The notes beneath the pieces were generated by a model. The model made no database searches, was not told the DNA's origin, and saw nothing but the letters and a program-made list of their open reading frames with translations. A stretch of DNA of 64,000 nucleotides from assembly GCA_041649995.1 (NCBI GenBank), contig JBAZMA010000011.1:1-64000 (forward strand), written 5' to 3'. The translations under genes were made by a program, and so were the position numbers. This DNA is from JBAZMA01 sp041649995 (GTDB lineage: Bacteria > Omnitrophota > Gorgyraeia > Velamenicoccales > Velamenicoccaceae). Positions 55,639 to 63,795 of the stretch are shown in pieces (the first letter of the stretch is position 1; each line of letters opens with the position of its first letter).

Positions 55639-56702
55639 CGCCGCCCTTTCTCCCAAAGTTTAAGGATCGCCCCTTCCAGCTGGGATTCCGTAGGAATTCC
55701 GCCGCCGGAACGCCCGTAAAAACCCACCTGCGCGGCCCCGGCCACACTGAGACGGACATCCTCCACCATCTGGCCGTAGGACATCTCCGCGACCAGAAAT
55801 TTTTTAACGCGGGCCGCCCTCTGCGCCAGATGGCGCGAAGGAAAAGGCCAAAGCGTCACCGGCCTGAACAAACCGATCTTCTTGCCTTTGGCCCTGAGCT
55901 TGCGCACGACGGATTCGGCGATGCGCGCCATGGAGCCGTAAGCCACGACAGCCAGCCGCGCGTCCTCCATCAAAAATTCGGCGAAGCGCGGTTCCCTGGC
56001 CTGGACCCGGAGGTATTTCTTCTGCAAAAAAAGATTGTGTTTTTCCACGTCCATGCGTTTCATATAAAGAGAACAGACAACATTCGGTTCGCGGCCCTGG
56101 CAGCCTGTCAATGCCCAGGGTTTTTCCACAAGAGGCAAGGGGCCTTGCGCGTCGTCAAGGGTCAAGCCTTCCATCATCTGGCCCAGGATGCCGTCGCTCA
56201 AAACCATCACGCACATTCGGTGGCGGTCCGCCAGTTCAAAGGCCAGCCGCGTCAGGTCATAGGACTCCTGGACGCTGGCAGGGGCCAGAACGATCAGGCG
56301 GTAATCCCCGTGCCCGCCGCCTTTGGTCGCCTGAAAATAATCCGACTGGGCGGGCCATATATTGCCCAATCCCGGGCCCGCCCGCATGACATTGATCACG
56401 ACGGCCGGCAGCTGGGCTCCGGAAATGTAGGAAATTCCTTCCTGCTTGAGGCTGATGCCGGGCGAAGAAGAGCTGGTCATGGCGCGCGTGCCGCCGGCGG
56501 AAGCGCCGAAAACCATATTGATGGCGGCCAGTTCGGATTCCGACTGGATAAAGATCCCCCCTCGGGCCGGAAGTTCGGAGGCCATATACGCCGTCAACTC
56601 ATTTTGGGGAGTGATCGGATACCCGGCGTAAAATTTCAGGCCGGCCCTGATGGCGGCCTCGCCCATCGCTTCGTTCCCGGAAAATAAGACCGTTTTTTTC
56701 AT
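55635..56702 (-). CDS. korA: 2-oxoacid:ferredoxin oxidoreductase alpha subunit
   Basis: 355 aa. FSGNEAMGEAAIRAGLKFYA, GYPITPQNELTAYMA, TSSSSPGISLKQEGISYISG and VVINVMRAGPGLGNIWPAQS, GDYRLIVLAPASVQE match KorA/VorB. Starts directly after the ferredoxin gene (no gap). The C-terminal domain with SYGQMVEDVRLSVAG is present. Together with korB, korC and the ferredoxin it makes a four-subunit enzyme. Confidence 0.95.
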   Translation of the reverse strand: MKKTVLFSGNEAMGEAAIRAGLKFYAGYPITPQNELTAYMASELPARGGIFIQSESELAAINMVFGASAGGTRAMTSSSSPGISLKQEGISYISGAQLPAVVINVMRAGPGLGNIWPAQSDYFQATKGGGHGDYRLIVLAPASVQESYDLTRLAFELADRHRMCVMVLSDGILGQMMEGLTLDDAQGPLPLVEKPWALTGCQGREPNVVCSLYMKRMDVEKHNLFLQKKYLRVQAREPRFAEFLMEDARLAVVAYGSMARIAESVVRKLRAKGKKIGLFRPVTLWPFPSRHLAQRAARVKKFLVAEMSYGQMVEDVRLSVAGAAQVGFYGRSGGGIPTESQLEGAILKLWEKGRR

Positions 56703-56906
56703 TTAAGGCTCGATGGTAATACAGCAATCCGGGCACATGACAAAACACATGCCGCACCCGACGCAATTCTCTTCGTCAATAACCACGGCCGGGAATACGC
56801 CGGCCTCATTCAAGACCGTGTCCGCCTTGAGGTTTTTCTTAGGGCACCAGATCAGGCACAGGTGACAACCTTTGCACCGTTTTTTGTTGATACGGACCTT
56901 GGACAT
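56703..56906 (-). CDS. korD: Two-[4Fe-4S] ferredoxin subunit
   Basis: 67 aa. Two clusters: CKGCHLCLIWCP and CVGCGMCFVMCP, each CxxCxxCxxxCP. It is the delta/ferredoxin subunit of the oxidoreductase, placed directly upstream of korA and one base after the dxs stop. Confidence 0.95.
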   Translation of the reverse strand: MSKVRINKKRCKGCHLCLIWCPKKNLKADTVLNEAGVFPAVVIDEENCVGCGMCFVMCPDCCITIEP

Positions 56907-56907
56907 T

Positions 56908-58794
56908 TTATCTTCCCAGGATCTCTTTGACCGCCAAGGCGATTGCCTGCGGTGTTAATCCATATTCCTGCAAAATCCCGGAGCGTTTGTCTGAGGCGAT
57001 AAAACGGGAAGGCAGCCCCAGGCACTTGACCGGCTTTTCCTGGCCGCGCAAAGAACCTTCCTGCCGCAGCATTTCCGTGACAGCGCTTCCAAAACCGCCC
57101 GCCAGGACCCCTTCTTCGACCGTGACAAGACAACGTGATTTCCGATAGAGCTCCTGGATAAGGCTTTCGTCCAAGGGTTTGACAAAACGGGCGTTGACAA
57201 CCGCAGCCCGGATGCCTTCGGCCAGCAACATTCCCGCGGCTTCACAGGCAAAGGCGACCATACTGCCTAAGGCCAGGATCGTCGCGTCAGGGCCCTGGAC
57301 CCATACCTCAGACTTTCCCTGCCTCAGAGGCGTCAGAGGGTATTCCTGGCGGCGATAAGTGGCCGCATCCCTGGGATAACGGATAGCCACGGGCGTTTCC
57401 ATGCCCTGGGCAAACGCGAGCATGGCCTCAAGGTCTTCCTTGTCCGCCGGGGCCATAACCGTCATATTCGGCAGATGCCTCAAATAAGCGATATCAAAAA
57501 TCCCGTGGTGGGTGGGGCCATCTTCGCCCACAACCCCCGCCCTGTCCAAGCAAAAAACAATGCCGAGATTTTGCAGGCAGGCTTCTTCTATGATCTGATC
57601 ATAAGCCCTCTGCAGAAACGTCGAATAGACGGCAACATAAGGCTTGAAGCCGGACTGGGCCAGGCCGGCCGCGAATCCCACGGCGTGCTGCTCGGAAATC
57701 CCGACGTCGAAAAACCGGTCAGGGAACCGTTCGGCGAACAGGGACAGCCCCGTGCCTTCGGGCATGGCCGCCGTAATGGCGACGATCTTTTCGTTTTTTT
57801 CCGCCAAGTCCACGAGGGCGCAGCCGAAGACATCCGTAAAGGAGGCCCTGGGCTTTTCGTCCCTGGCCAGGACTTTGCCGCTGACAATATCAAAACAGGC
57901 CGTGCCGTGAAAACGCACGGGCTGGTCTTCGGCGGGCGTGAATCCTTTGCCTTTTTTCGTCACGACATGCAAAAGAATCGGGCCCTTCAACAGGGCGATA
58001 TTGCGCAGCGTGTCGACGAGAAGCCCGGTATTGTGTCCGTCGAGAGGGCCGAAATATTTAAAACCCATCTCCTCGAAAAAAATACCCGGGACGATCAGGC
58101 CTTTAAGCAATTCCTCGAACTTGTCGGTCAGCTTTTGAAGACGGGGCCCGATGCGGCCTAGCCTCTGGCTTAAAAACGCGTCCCGCGCGTCCTTAAAGCG
58201 GTTATAGATGGGTTTGGAGATGATTTTGTTAAGGTAGGTGCTCAAGGCGCCCACGCTGGGTGCGATGGCCATGTCGTTGGAATTCAAGATCACAAGCATA
58301 TCCCGGCCCAGGTGCCCGGCGTGATTCAAGGCCTCGAAGCACATGCCGCCGGTCAGAGACCCGTCTCCGACGACAGCAATGACTTTTTCTTCGCCGCCCT
58401 TGAGGTCGCGCGCCACCGATTTTCCAAAGGCCAGCGACACGGCTGTGGAGCTATGGCCTGTGGTGAAAGGGTCGCAGACGGACTCAGTCCTGGAAGGAAA
58501 CCCACTGACGCCGCCTTTTTGACGCAACGTGTCAAAACGCGCGTTTCGGCCGGTCAGGATCTTGTGGGCGTACGCCTGGTGCCCGACATCCCAGATGACC
58601 GTATCCCGCGGGACCTGAAAACAGTAGTGGATGGCGATGGCCAGCTCCACCACCCCCAGGCTTGAGGCCAGATGGCCTCCTGTCTTTGATGTCACGGAAA
58701 CGATCCGCTGACGGATCTCCGCGGCGAGCTCAGGCAGTTTTTCCAAAGGGATTTTTTTCAGATCTTCCGGGGACCGGATATCTTCCAGCATCAT
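56908..58794 (-). CDS. dxs: 1-deoxy-D-xylulose-5-phosphate synthase
   Basis: 628 aa. TPP motif GDGSLTGGMCFEALNHAG with NSNDMAI, VWDVGHQAYAHKILTGR, GFPSRTESVCDPFTTGHSST, EDGPTHHGIFDIAYLRHLPN, KPLDESLIQELYRKSRCLVT. It makes DXP from pyruvate and glyceraldehyde-3-phosphate, the first step of the MEP isoprenoid route and a thiamine/pyridoxal precursor. In E. coli dxs also follows xseB, and the same order is kept here. Start may be the first or second ATG (58794 or 58791). Confidence 0.96.
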   Translation of the reverse strand: MMLEDIRSPEDLKKIPLEKLPELAAEIRQRIVSVTSKTGGHLASSLGVVELAIAIHYCFQVPRDTVIWDVGHQAYAHKILTGRNARFDTLRQKGGVSGFPSRTESVCDPFTTGHSSTAVSLAFGKSVARDLKGGEEKVIAVVGDGSLTGGMCFEALNHAGHLGRDMLVILNSNDMAIAPSVGALSTYLNKIISKPIYNRFKDARDAFLSQRLGRIGPRLQKLTDKFEELLKGLIVPGIFFEEMGFKYFGPLDGHNTGLLVDTLRNIALLKGPILLHVVTKKGKGFTPAEDQPVRFHGTACFDIVSGKVLARDEKPRASFTDVFGCALVDLAEKNEKIVAITAAMPEGTGLSLFAERFPDRFFDVGISEQHAVGFAAGLAQSGFKPYVAVYSTFLQRAYDQIIEEACLQNLGIVFCLDRAGVVGEDGPTHHGIFDIAYLRHLPNMTVMAPADKEDLEAMLAFAQGMETPVAIRYPRDAATYRRQEYPLTPLRQGKSEVWVQGPDATILALGSMVAFACEAAGMLLAEGIRAAVVNARFVKPLDESLIQELYRKSRCLVTVEEGVLAGGFGSAVTEMLRQEGSLRGQEKPVKCLGLPSRFIASDKRSGILQEYGLTPQAIALAVKEILGR

Positions 58795-58799
58795 GGATT

Positions 58800-59018
58800 T
58801 CAGTCTTCTTTGTCAAACGGCTTGATCTTGAGCTTGCCGTCTTTGGTCTTGGCAACGACCTCGATTTTTTTTCTCATGGAGTCCAGGGTTTTCAGGCAAT
58901 CATCGGCCAATTTAACCCCTTCTTCAAATTTTTCAATGGATTTTTCCAAGGAGATCTTTTCAGAATGCAGATCGTCGATAAGTTTTTCCAGCTTTTTCAG
59001 GTTGTCTTCAAACCCCAT
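58800..59018 (-). CDS. xseB: Exodeoxyribonuclease VII small subunit
   Basis: 72 aa, all helical: FEDNLKKLEKLIDDLHSEKI, SLEKSIEKFEEGVKLADDCL. This is the family signature. Overlaps xseA by 11 bases and precedes dxs by 5. AAAGGAGG before the ATG. Confidence 0.94.
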   Translation of the reverse strand: MGFEDNLKKLEKLIDDLHSEKISLEKSIEKFEEGVKLADDCLKTLDSMRKKIEVVAKTKDGKLKIKPFDKED

Positions 59019-60201
59019 GCGGTCCTCCTTTATCCTTTCCGGATCCGTCTTTCAAAAAGACCTCTTCCACCCGGCTGATAAAACCTCCCTCAGCCAGCCT
59101 TGTCCTCAATCTGTCGCCCGGGGCAAGGCCGGCGGCATTATGCACGACTTTCTTTCCGTCGGCGCTGGTCGTCACGCTATAGCCTCTCCTGAGAATCGCC
59201 AGCGGATTAAGCCCCTCCAGACGGCGGCAAAGGCTGTCTAACCCCAGGCGGCCTTCCTGAAATTTTTGAATGAGACATCGCCCCATCTCTTCAACCAGAC
59301 TGTCCAAATGCTGCTCGTGCTGAGGCACGACATCCACCAGGCTGCGCCAGAGGTGGCGTAAAAAATGGTGGATCCTGTCTTCGAGTTCCTGGCGCGCCGG
59401 CATGACGATTTCCGCGGCTGCCGAAGGCGTGGGAGCCCTTCTATCCGCGACGAAATCGGCGATCGTCCAGTCTGTTTCATGCCCTATCGCCGAAACGACG
59501 GGAATTTCGGAAGATGCGATGGCGCGGGCCACGATCTCTTCGTTAAAACACCAGAGGTCTTCCAGGCTGCCTCCGCCGCGCGCCACAATAATGACATCCG
59601 TGGATTTCAATTCGTTCAACTCCCGGATCGCGCAGGCAATCTCCTGCGCGGCCCCCTCCCCCTGCACGCGGACCGGATTGAGAATGACGCGGGAGGCCGA
59701 AAAACGCCTTTCCAAAACATGAAGGATATCCCTGATGACAGCGCCTGTCGGCGACGTCACGATCCCTATCGCCCGGGGCAGAAAGGGCAGCGGCCTTTTG
59801 CGGCCTTCGTCAAACAGGCCCTCCTGGGCCAGCTTTGCCTTCAACTGCTCAAAGGCCAACTGCAGGGAGCCGGTGCCTTTCGGTTCAAGGGCCTGGATAT
59901 AAAGCTGATACTGGCCGTCCCGCTCATACAGGCCGATCCGTCCACCCGCAACCACCGAGTCACCGTCTTTGGGCTGAAACTTCAACCGCAGACCGTTGTT
60001 TTTGAAAAGAACGCAGCGCAAAGAACTTTGAGCATCCTTCAGGCTGAAATAAAGATGGCCTGAGGAAGGCGCGCGCAGATTCGTGATTTCTCCCTGCACC
60101 CAGACTTCGGGAAAAACATTCTCCAGGACTTCCTTGATGTCGCGGGTAACCTCACTGACTGTCAGGATCCTGGTCTTCTTTCCTTCGGCTTGTATCTGCA
60201 A
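59008..60201 (-). CDS. xseA: Exodeoxyribonuclease VII large subunit
   Basis: About 397 aa from TTG 60201, preceded by AGGAGAAG; an ATG at 60249 gives 413 aa but has no ribosome site and overlaps ymdB by 98 bases. OB-fold (WVQGEITNLRAPSSGHLYFS, LKDAQSSLRCVLFK), catalytic domain (IGIVTSPTGAVIRDILHVLE, IIVARGGGSLEDLWCFNEE, AIGHETDWTIADFVADRRAP, TPSAAAE), coiled coil and C-terminal ILRRGYSVTTS. Cuts single-stranded DNA in repair. Slightly shorter than E. coli XseA (456 aa). Confidence 0.94.
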   Translation of the reverse strand: MQIQAEGKKTRILTVSEVTRDIKEVLENVFPEVWVQGEITNLRAPSSGHLYFSLKDAQSSLRCVLFKNNGLRLKFQPKDGDSVVAGGRIGLYERDGQYQLYIQALEPKGTGSLQLAFEQLKAKLAQEGLFDEGRKRPLPFLPRAIGIVTSPTGAVIRDILHVLERRFSASRVILNPVRVQGEGAAQEIACAIRELNELKSTDVIIVARGGGSLEDLWCFNEEIVARAIASSEIPVVSAIGHETDWTIADFVADRRAPTPSAAAEIVMPARQELEDRIHHFLRHLWRSLVDVVPQHEQHLDSLVEEMGRCLIQKFQEGRLGLDSLCRRLEGLNPLAILRRGYSVTTSADGKKVVHNAAGLAPGDRLRTRLAEGGFISRVEEVFLKDGSGKDKGGPHGV

Positions 60202-60979
60202 ACTTCTCCTTGACCCGCTCGATGGCAATAGCCTTGCCTGTTTTTTCATCGACTTCGATGAGGGCGCCGCAGAGCCGCACGTCGCCTATGCCCAGCTCAA
60301 ACCTTGTCGGCATGCCGGTCAAAAAGCGCTCTATGATCCTGTCTTTGTTGCGCCCGATGACCGAATCATACGGCCCGGTCATTCCGGCGTCCGTCAAATA
60401 GGCCGTGCCCTGGGGAAGGATCTGTTCGTCGGCGGTCTGAATATGCGTGTGCGTCCCCACCACCGCCGAAACCCGTCCATCCAAAAACCAGCCCATGGCC
60501 ACCTTCTCGGAAGTGGCCTCGGCGTGCAAATCGACAAGAATGACGGGCGTTTCCTGCCGCAGGGTTTTGAGTTCCTCCTGCGCCACATGAAACGGGGACT
60601 CCACCATCGCGTCGATGAAAATTCTCCCCAAAAGGCAGACAACCCCGACCTTGACGCCCTGCTGCGTCGTAAAAACCGCCGAACCGTGCCCCGGCGTCAT
60701 TTTGGGAAAATTCAGGGGCCTCAGGATATAAGGCTGCGTGTGCAGGAGTTCGATCACATCCGGCCTCCTCCACACGTGGTCTCCGGACGTCAGGACGTCG
60801 CATCCGGACTGAAACAGGTCCCTGGCAACGCGCGGCGTGATGCCGGAACCTCCGGCGGCGTTTTCGGCGTTGGCGATGACCACATCAATGCCGTGTTTCC
60901 GGCGAAGGCCGGGCACCAGGGCCTTGACCGCGCGCCGTCCCGGCGAACCCACAATATCCCCGATGAATAATATTTTCAT
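60152..60979 (-). CDS. ymdB: YmdB/TIGR00282 family metallophosphodiesterase
   Basis: 275 aa from ATG 60979 (MKILFIGDIVGSPGRRAVKA). Metal ligands seen: Asp in FIGDIVG, Glu-Asn in NAENAAGGSG, His in DLHAEATSEKVA, two His in VVGTHTHIQTAD. The usual Asn of the GNH motif is Asp here (TSGDHVWRRPDV). In Bacillus YmdB is a cyclic-nucleotide phosphodiesterase that interacts with RNase Y. It follows rny in the same direction, as in Bacillus. Function of this member inferred. Confidence 0.92.
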   Translation of the reverse strand: MKILFIGDIVGSPGRRAVKALVPGLRRKHGIDVVIANAENAAGGSGITPRVARDLFQSGCDVLTSGDHVWRRPDVIELLHTQPYILRPLNFPKMTPGHGSAVFTTQQGVKVGVVCLLGRIFIDAMVESPFHVAQEELKTLRQETPVILVDLHAEATSEKVAMGWFLDGRVSAVVGTHTHIQTADEQILPQGTAYLTDAGMTGPYDSVIGRNKDRIIERFLTGMPTRFELGIGDVRLCGALIEVDEKTGKAIAIERVKEKFADTSRRKEDQDPDSQ

Positions 60980-60992
60980 AAAAATCACTGTT

Positions 60993-61046
60993 GAGTTCAT
61001 TGAGTTTTTTGTTTGTTGACTTTAAACCCAACAAACTCTGGAACTC
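60993..61046. repeat. Inverted repeat between rny and ymdB
   Basis: GAGTTC at 60993-60998 and GAACTC at 61041-61046 flank a second pair (GTTTGTTG / CAACAAAC), giving a long imperfect hairpin across most of the rny-ymdB gap. Confidence 0.6.
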
Positions 61047-61058
61047 TATAAACTTTGG

Positions 61059-62633
61059 TTATTTTGCGTATTCAATGGCCCTGGTTTCCCGGATCACCGT
61101 GACCTTGATCTGGCCCGGATACTCCATGCCTTCTTCGATCTTCTTGCGGATGTCGCGCGCCAGGACTGTTGTCTCCCCGTCATTGATCTTCTCGGGCTGC
61201 ACGATCACGCGGATTTCGCGGCCGGCCTGGATGGCAAAAGCCTTTTCCACCCCTTTGAAAACATTGGCGATGGATTCCAGCTTATCCAGTCTCTTGACAT
61301 ACGTTTCCAGGGTTTCCCTGCGGGCGCCCGGGCGTGCCGCGCTGATGGCATCGGCGGCCACGGCCAGGACTCCGTAAAGGCTCGTTTTTTCCACTTCTTC
61401 ATGGTGCGCTTCAATGCCCAGGACCACGATGTCGTTTTCGCCGAACTTGCGCGCCATTTCCGCGCCCAGCCTGGCGTGGGTGCCTTCGATCTGCTGGTCC
61501 AGCGCCTTTCCGATGTCATGAAGGATGCCGATGCGGCGGCCCACCTTGGAATCCAGGCCGAGCTCATCCGCCATCACGCCCATCAAAAGCGCCACCTCTT
61601 TGGAATGCTGCAGGGCGTTCTGGCCGAAGCTGGTCCTGTATTTCAGGCGTCCGATCATCCTGACCAATTCCGGATGAATCCCGTGGACGCCGATATCAAA
61701 AAGGACCTTCTCGCCTTCCTCCTTGATCTTGGCCTCCATTTCCTTCTTGACCTTTTCGACGACCTCCTCGATGCGCCCGGGGTGAATGCGGCCGTCGGAG
61801 ATCAATCTCTCCAAAGACACCCTTGCGATCTCGCGGCGCACGGGGTCAAAACCGGAAAGCATGACCGCCTCCGGCGTGTCGTCAATGATCACATCGATGC
61901 CTGTCGCCATCTCAAAGGCCCTGATATTGCGGCCTTCGCGGCCGATAATGCGGCCTTTCATTTCATCCGAAGGAAGCGACACGAGGCTCACCGTCGATTC
62001 GACGGCGTGCTCAACCGCGCATCTCTGGATGGCGTGGGCGACAATCTCCCCGGCCTTCTTATCGGACGTTTCCTTGATCTCATCCTCGGCCTTCTTGATG
62101 AGAATGGCCTTCTCGCGGTTCAATTCCCCGTCCAGGCGGGACAGCAAAAGCACCTTGGCTTCTTCCGGCGACATGTTGGAAATCTTATGGAGCCGCTCTT
62201 TTTCTTCCGCCAAAATCTTGTTCAGCTCGTCCTCTTTCGATTTGACGGCCTCTTCCTGGTTTTTGATGTGCCGCAGCTTCTCGTCCAGCTCGCGTTCCTT
62301 CTTCTCCAGAAGGTCGACTCTTCTGTCAAGATTCGCCTCTCTTTGAGACATGCGCTTCTCAAGGCCGGCGATCTCATCCCGGCGCTCCTTGGTCTCTTTT
62401 TCAAAATCCTGCCGCATCCGCAGCAACTGGTCTTTGGCGTTGAGGTCCGCTTCCTTGCGGATCGTCTCGGCTTCCCGGCGGGCGTCATCCGTAATGGCCT
62501 TGGCCTGCAGGGCGGCGCTTTTTATTTTCTGCTCCCCCATGGTTTTTTTCAGGAGAAAAAACAAGAAAAGCAGGATAGCTCCTGCCACGGTAAAAACAGC
62601 GATGATGATCATGATATTGCTGATATTAGACAT
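61059..62633 (-). CDS. rny: Ribonuclease Y
   Basis: 524 aa. N-terminal membrane helix (IMIIIAVFTVAGAILLFLFF), long coiled coil (about 40-200; EKKERELDEKLRHIKNQEEA), KH domain (LPSDEMKGRIIGREGRNIRA), HD domain (NALQHSKEVALLMGVMADEL; ILHDIGKALD) and the C-terminal VKRLDKLESIANVFKGVEKA region. It is the membrane-bound endoribonuclease starting mRNA decay. AGGAGG precedes the ATG by 8 bases. Confidence 0.97.
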   Translation of the reverse strand: MSNISNIMIIIAVFTVAGAILLFLFFLLKKTMGEQKIKSAALQAKAITDDARREAETIRKEADLNAKDQLLRMRQDFEKETKERRDEIAGLEKRMSQREANLDRRVDLLEKKERELDEKLRHIKNQEEAVKSKEDELNKILAEEKERLHKISNMSPEEAKVLLLSRLDGELNREKAILIKKAEDEIKETSDKKAGEIVAHAIQRCAVEHAVESTVSLVSLPSDEMKGRIIGREGRNIRAFEMATGIDVIIDDTPEAVMLSGFDPVRREIARVSLERLISDGRIHPGRIEEVVEKVKKEMEAKIKEEGEKVLFDIGVHGIHPELVRMIGRLKYRTSFGQNALQHSKEVALLMGVMADELGLDSKVGRRIGILHDIGKALDQQIEGTHARLGAEMARKFGENDIVVLGIEAHHEEVEKTSLYGVLAVAADAISAARPGARRETLETYVKRLDKLESIANVFKGVEKAFAIQAGREIRVIVQPEKINDGETTVLARDIRKKIEEGMEYPGQIKVTVIRETRAIEYAK

Positions 62634-62655
62634 CCTTGGTACCTCCTATAGTCAA

Positions 62656-62695
62656 CCCGCGAAACAGGCGGGATTCACGGCCGGCGGAGCCGGCC
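62656..62695 (-). promoter_or_regulatory. Two GC-rich hairpins upstream of rny
   Basis: GGCCGGC-TCC-GCCGGCC (62695-62679) and CCCGC ... GCGGG (62672-62656) in the minus strand, without T runs. They lie in the leader between the formyl-THF cyclo-ligase stop and the rny ribosome site; they could stabilise the message or help rny control its own synthesis. Confidence 0.5.
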
Positions 62696-62715
62696 CCATT
62701 CTTTCCAAATGACGT

Positions 62716-63279
62716 TCAGGCAAAAAGGACAGTCGCGACGGAGAGATCGTGAGGTTCCAGCGGCGGGAAATCTTCAATCATCTGGAAATCAAAAGCAAGG
62801 CCGACGGTAGGGACGTCTTTGGGCAGGCGGCTTAAAAATCTGTCATAATATCCGTGTCCCCTGCCCAGACGGTTCCCGGCGCGGTCAAAGGCCAGGCCGG
62901 GCACAACAACCAGATCTATGGTCTCCAGCGGGAGAGGGCGGATATAATCTTTCTTGGGGTGGCAGATGCCGAAAGGGCCGCAGGCGAGTTCCTTGTCAAA
63001 ATCCTTCAGCAGGGACGGAATGATCTGCCGCCCCTCCCTCTGGATCACGGGAACCGCGACCCTCTTGCCTTGCTTGATGCAATCTTTGATCATCCTCACG
63101 GTATCAACTTCATCGTCTAGAGAAAGATAAAACAGGATCGTTTTTGCCTTCAGGAATTCCTTCAGAGCAAAAAGTTTTTTTTTGATCTCTGAACTCTTCT
63201 TGGATCTGTCTTCCTCCTTATGGTCTTTAAGCTTCCTGAGAAGCTCTTTCCGGATTCTTTTCTTTTTTTCCTGGATCAT
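62716..63279 (-). CDS. 5-formyltetrahydrofolate cyclo-ligase
   Basis: 187 aa. RIRKELLRKLKDHKEEDRSK, TILFYLSLDDEVDTVRMIKD, RVAVPVIQREGRQIIPSLLK, DLVVVPGLAFDRAGNRLGRG and HGYYDRFLSRL are the family motifs (GxxFDxxGxRLGxGxGYYDR). Converts 5-formyl-THF to 5,10-methenyl-THF using ATP. It lies 7 bases after the IscU-like gene and near an MTHFR-domain gene, so one-carbon metabolism genes cluster here. Confidence 0.94.
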   Translation of the reverse strand: MIQEKKKRIRKELLRKLKDHKEEDRSKKSSEIKKKLFALKEFLKAKTILFYLSLDDEVDTVRMIKDCIKQGKRVAVPVIQREGRQIIPSLLKDFDKELACGPFGICHPKKDYIRPLPLETIDLVVVPGLAFDRAGNRLGRGHGYYDRFLSRLPKDVPTVGLAFDFQMIEDFPPLEPHDLSVATVLFA

Positions 63280-63286
63280 GACAAAA

Positions 63287-63673
63287 CTAGGATTTTTCCT
63301 GCTTTTTGTTGTAGTCTTCGATGGCCGCGCGAAGGGCCTCTTCGGCCAGCACAGAGCAATGCATCTTGACCTTCGGGAGGCCGCCGAGGGCCTCGGCCAC
63401 GGCCTTATTGGAGACCTGGAGGGCTTCTTCTATGGTCTTACCCTTGACCAGATCCGTCACCATGGAGCTGGTCGCGATCGCCGCCCCGCATCCAAAGGTT
63501 TTGAATTTCGCGTCCACAATGCGGCCGCCCTCTACCTTAATATAGAGGCGCATGATGTCTCCGCAGACAGGATTACCGACATTACCTATGCCGTTGGCTC
63601 CTGGCAATTCCCCGACATTGTGCGGGTTCATGAAGTGTTCCATGACCTTCTGACTATACTGTTTTTCGTCCAT
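63287..63673 (-). CDS. IscU/NifU-type iron-sulfur scaffold protein
   Basis: 128 aa. Three conserved Cys: GNPVCGDIMRLYIKV, KTFGCGAAIATSSMVTDLVK, KVKMHCSVLAEEALRAAIED. VMEHFMNPHNVGELPGANGI is typical. It is the NifU N-terminal/IscU length without extra domains. The cysteine desulfurase partner is not in the window. Confidence 0.95.
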   Translation of the reverse strand: MDEKQYSQKVMEHFMNPHNVGELPGANGIGNVGNPVCGDIMRLYIKVEGGRIVDAKFKTFGCGAAIATSSMVTDLVKGKTIEEALQVSNKAVAEALGGLPKVKMHCSVLAEEALRAAIEDYNKKQEKS

Positions 63674-63754
63674 AAGACCCTCTTCTTTGCCTCAAAACCC
63701 GCCTTCAAACCCTCTTTTGGCACAAACAGGATAACATCTGTAATGTACCTTATT

Positions 63755-63783
63755 AAACTAACACAGTCTTCGGCGGCTGTCAA
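63755..63783 (-). promoter_or_regulatory. Possible promoter of the IscU-like gene
   Basis: TTGACA (63783-63778), 17-base spacer, weak -10 TAGTTT (63760-63755) on the minus strand. Confidence 0.4.
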
Positions 63784-63795
63784 TCTCGCTTGCCG

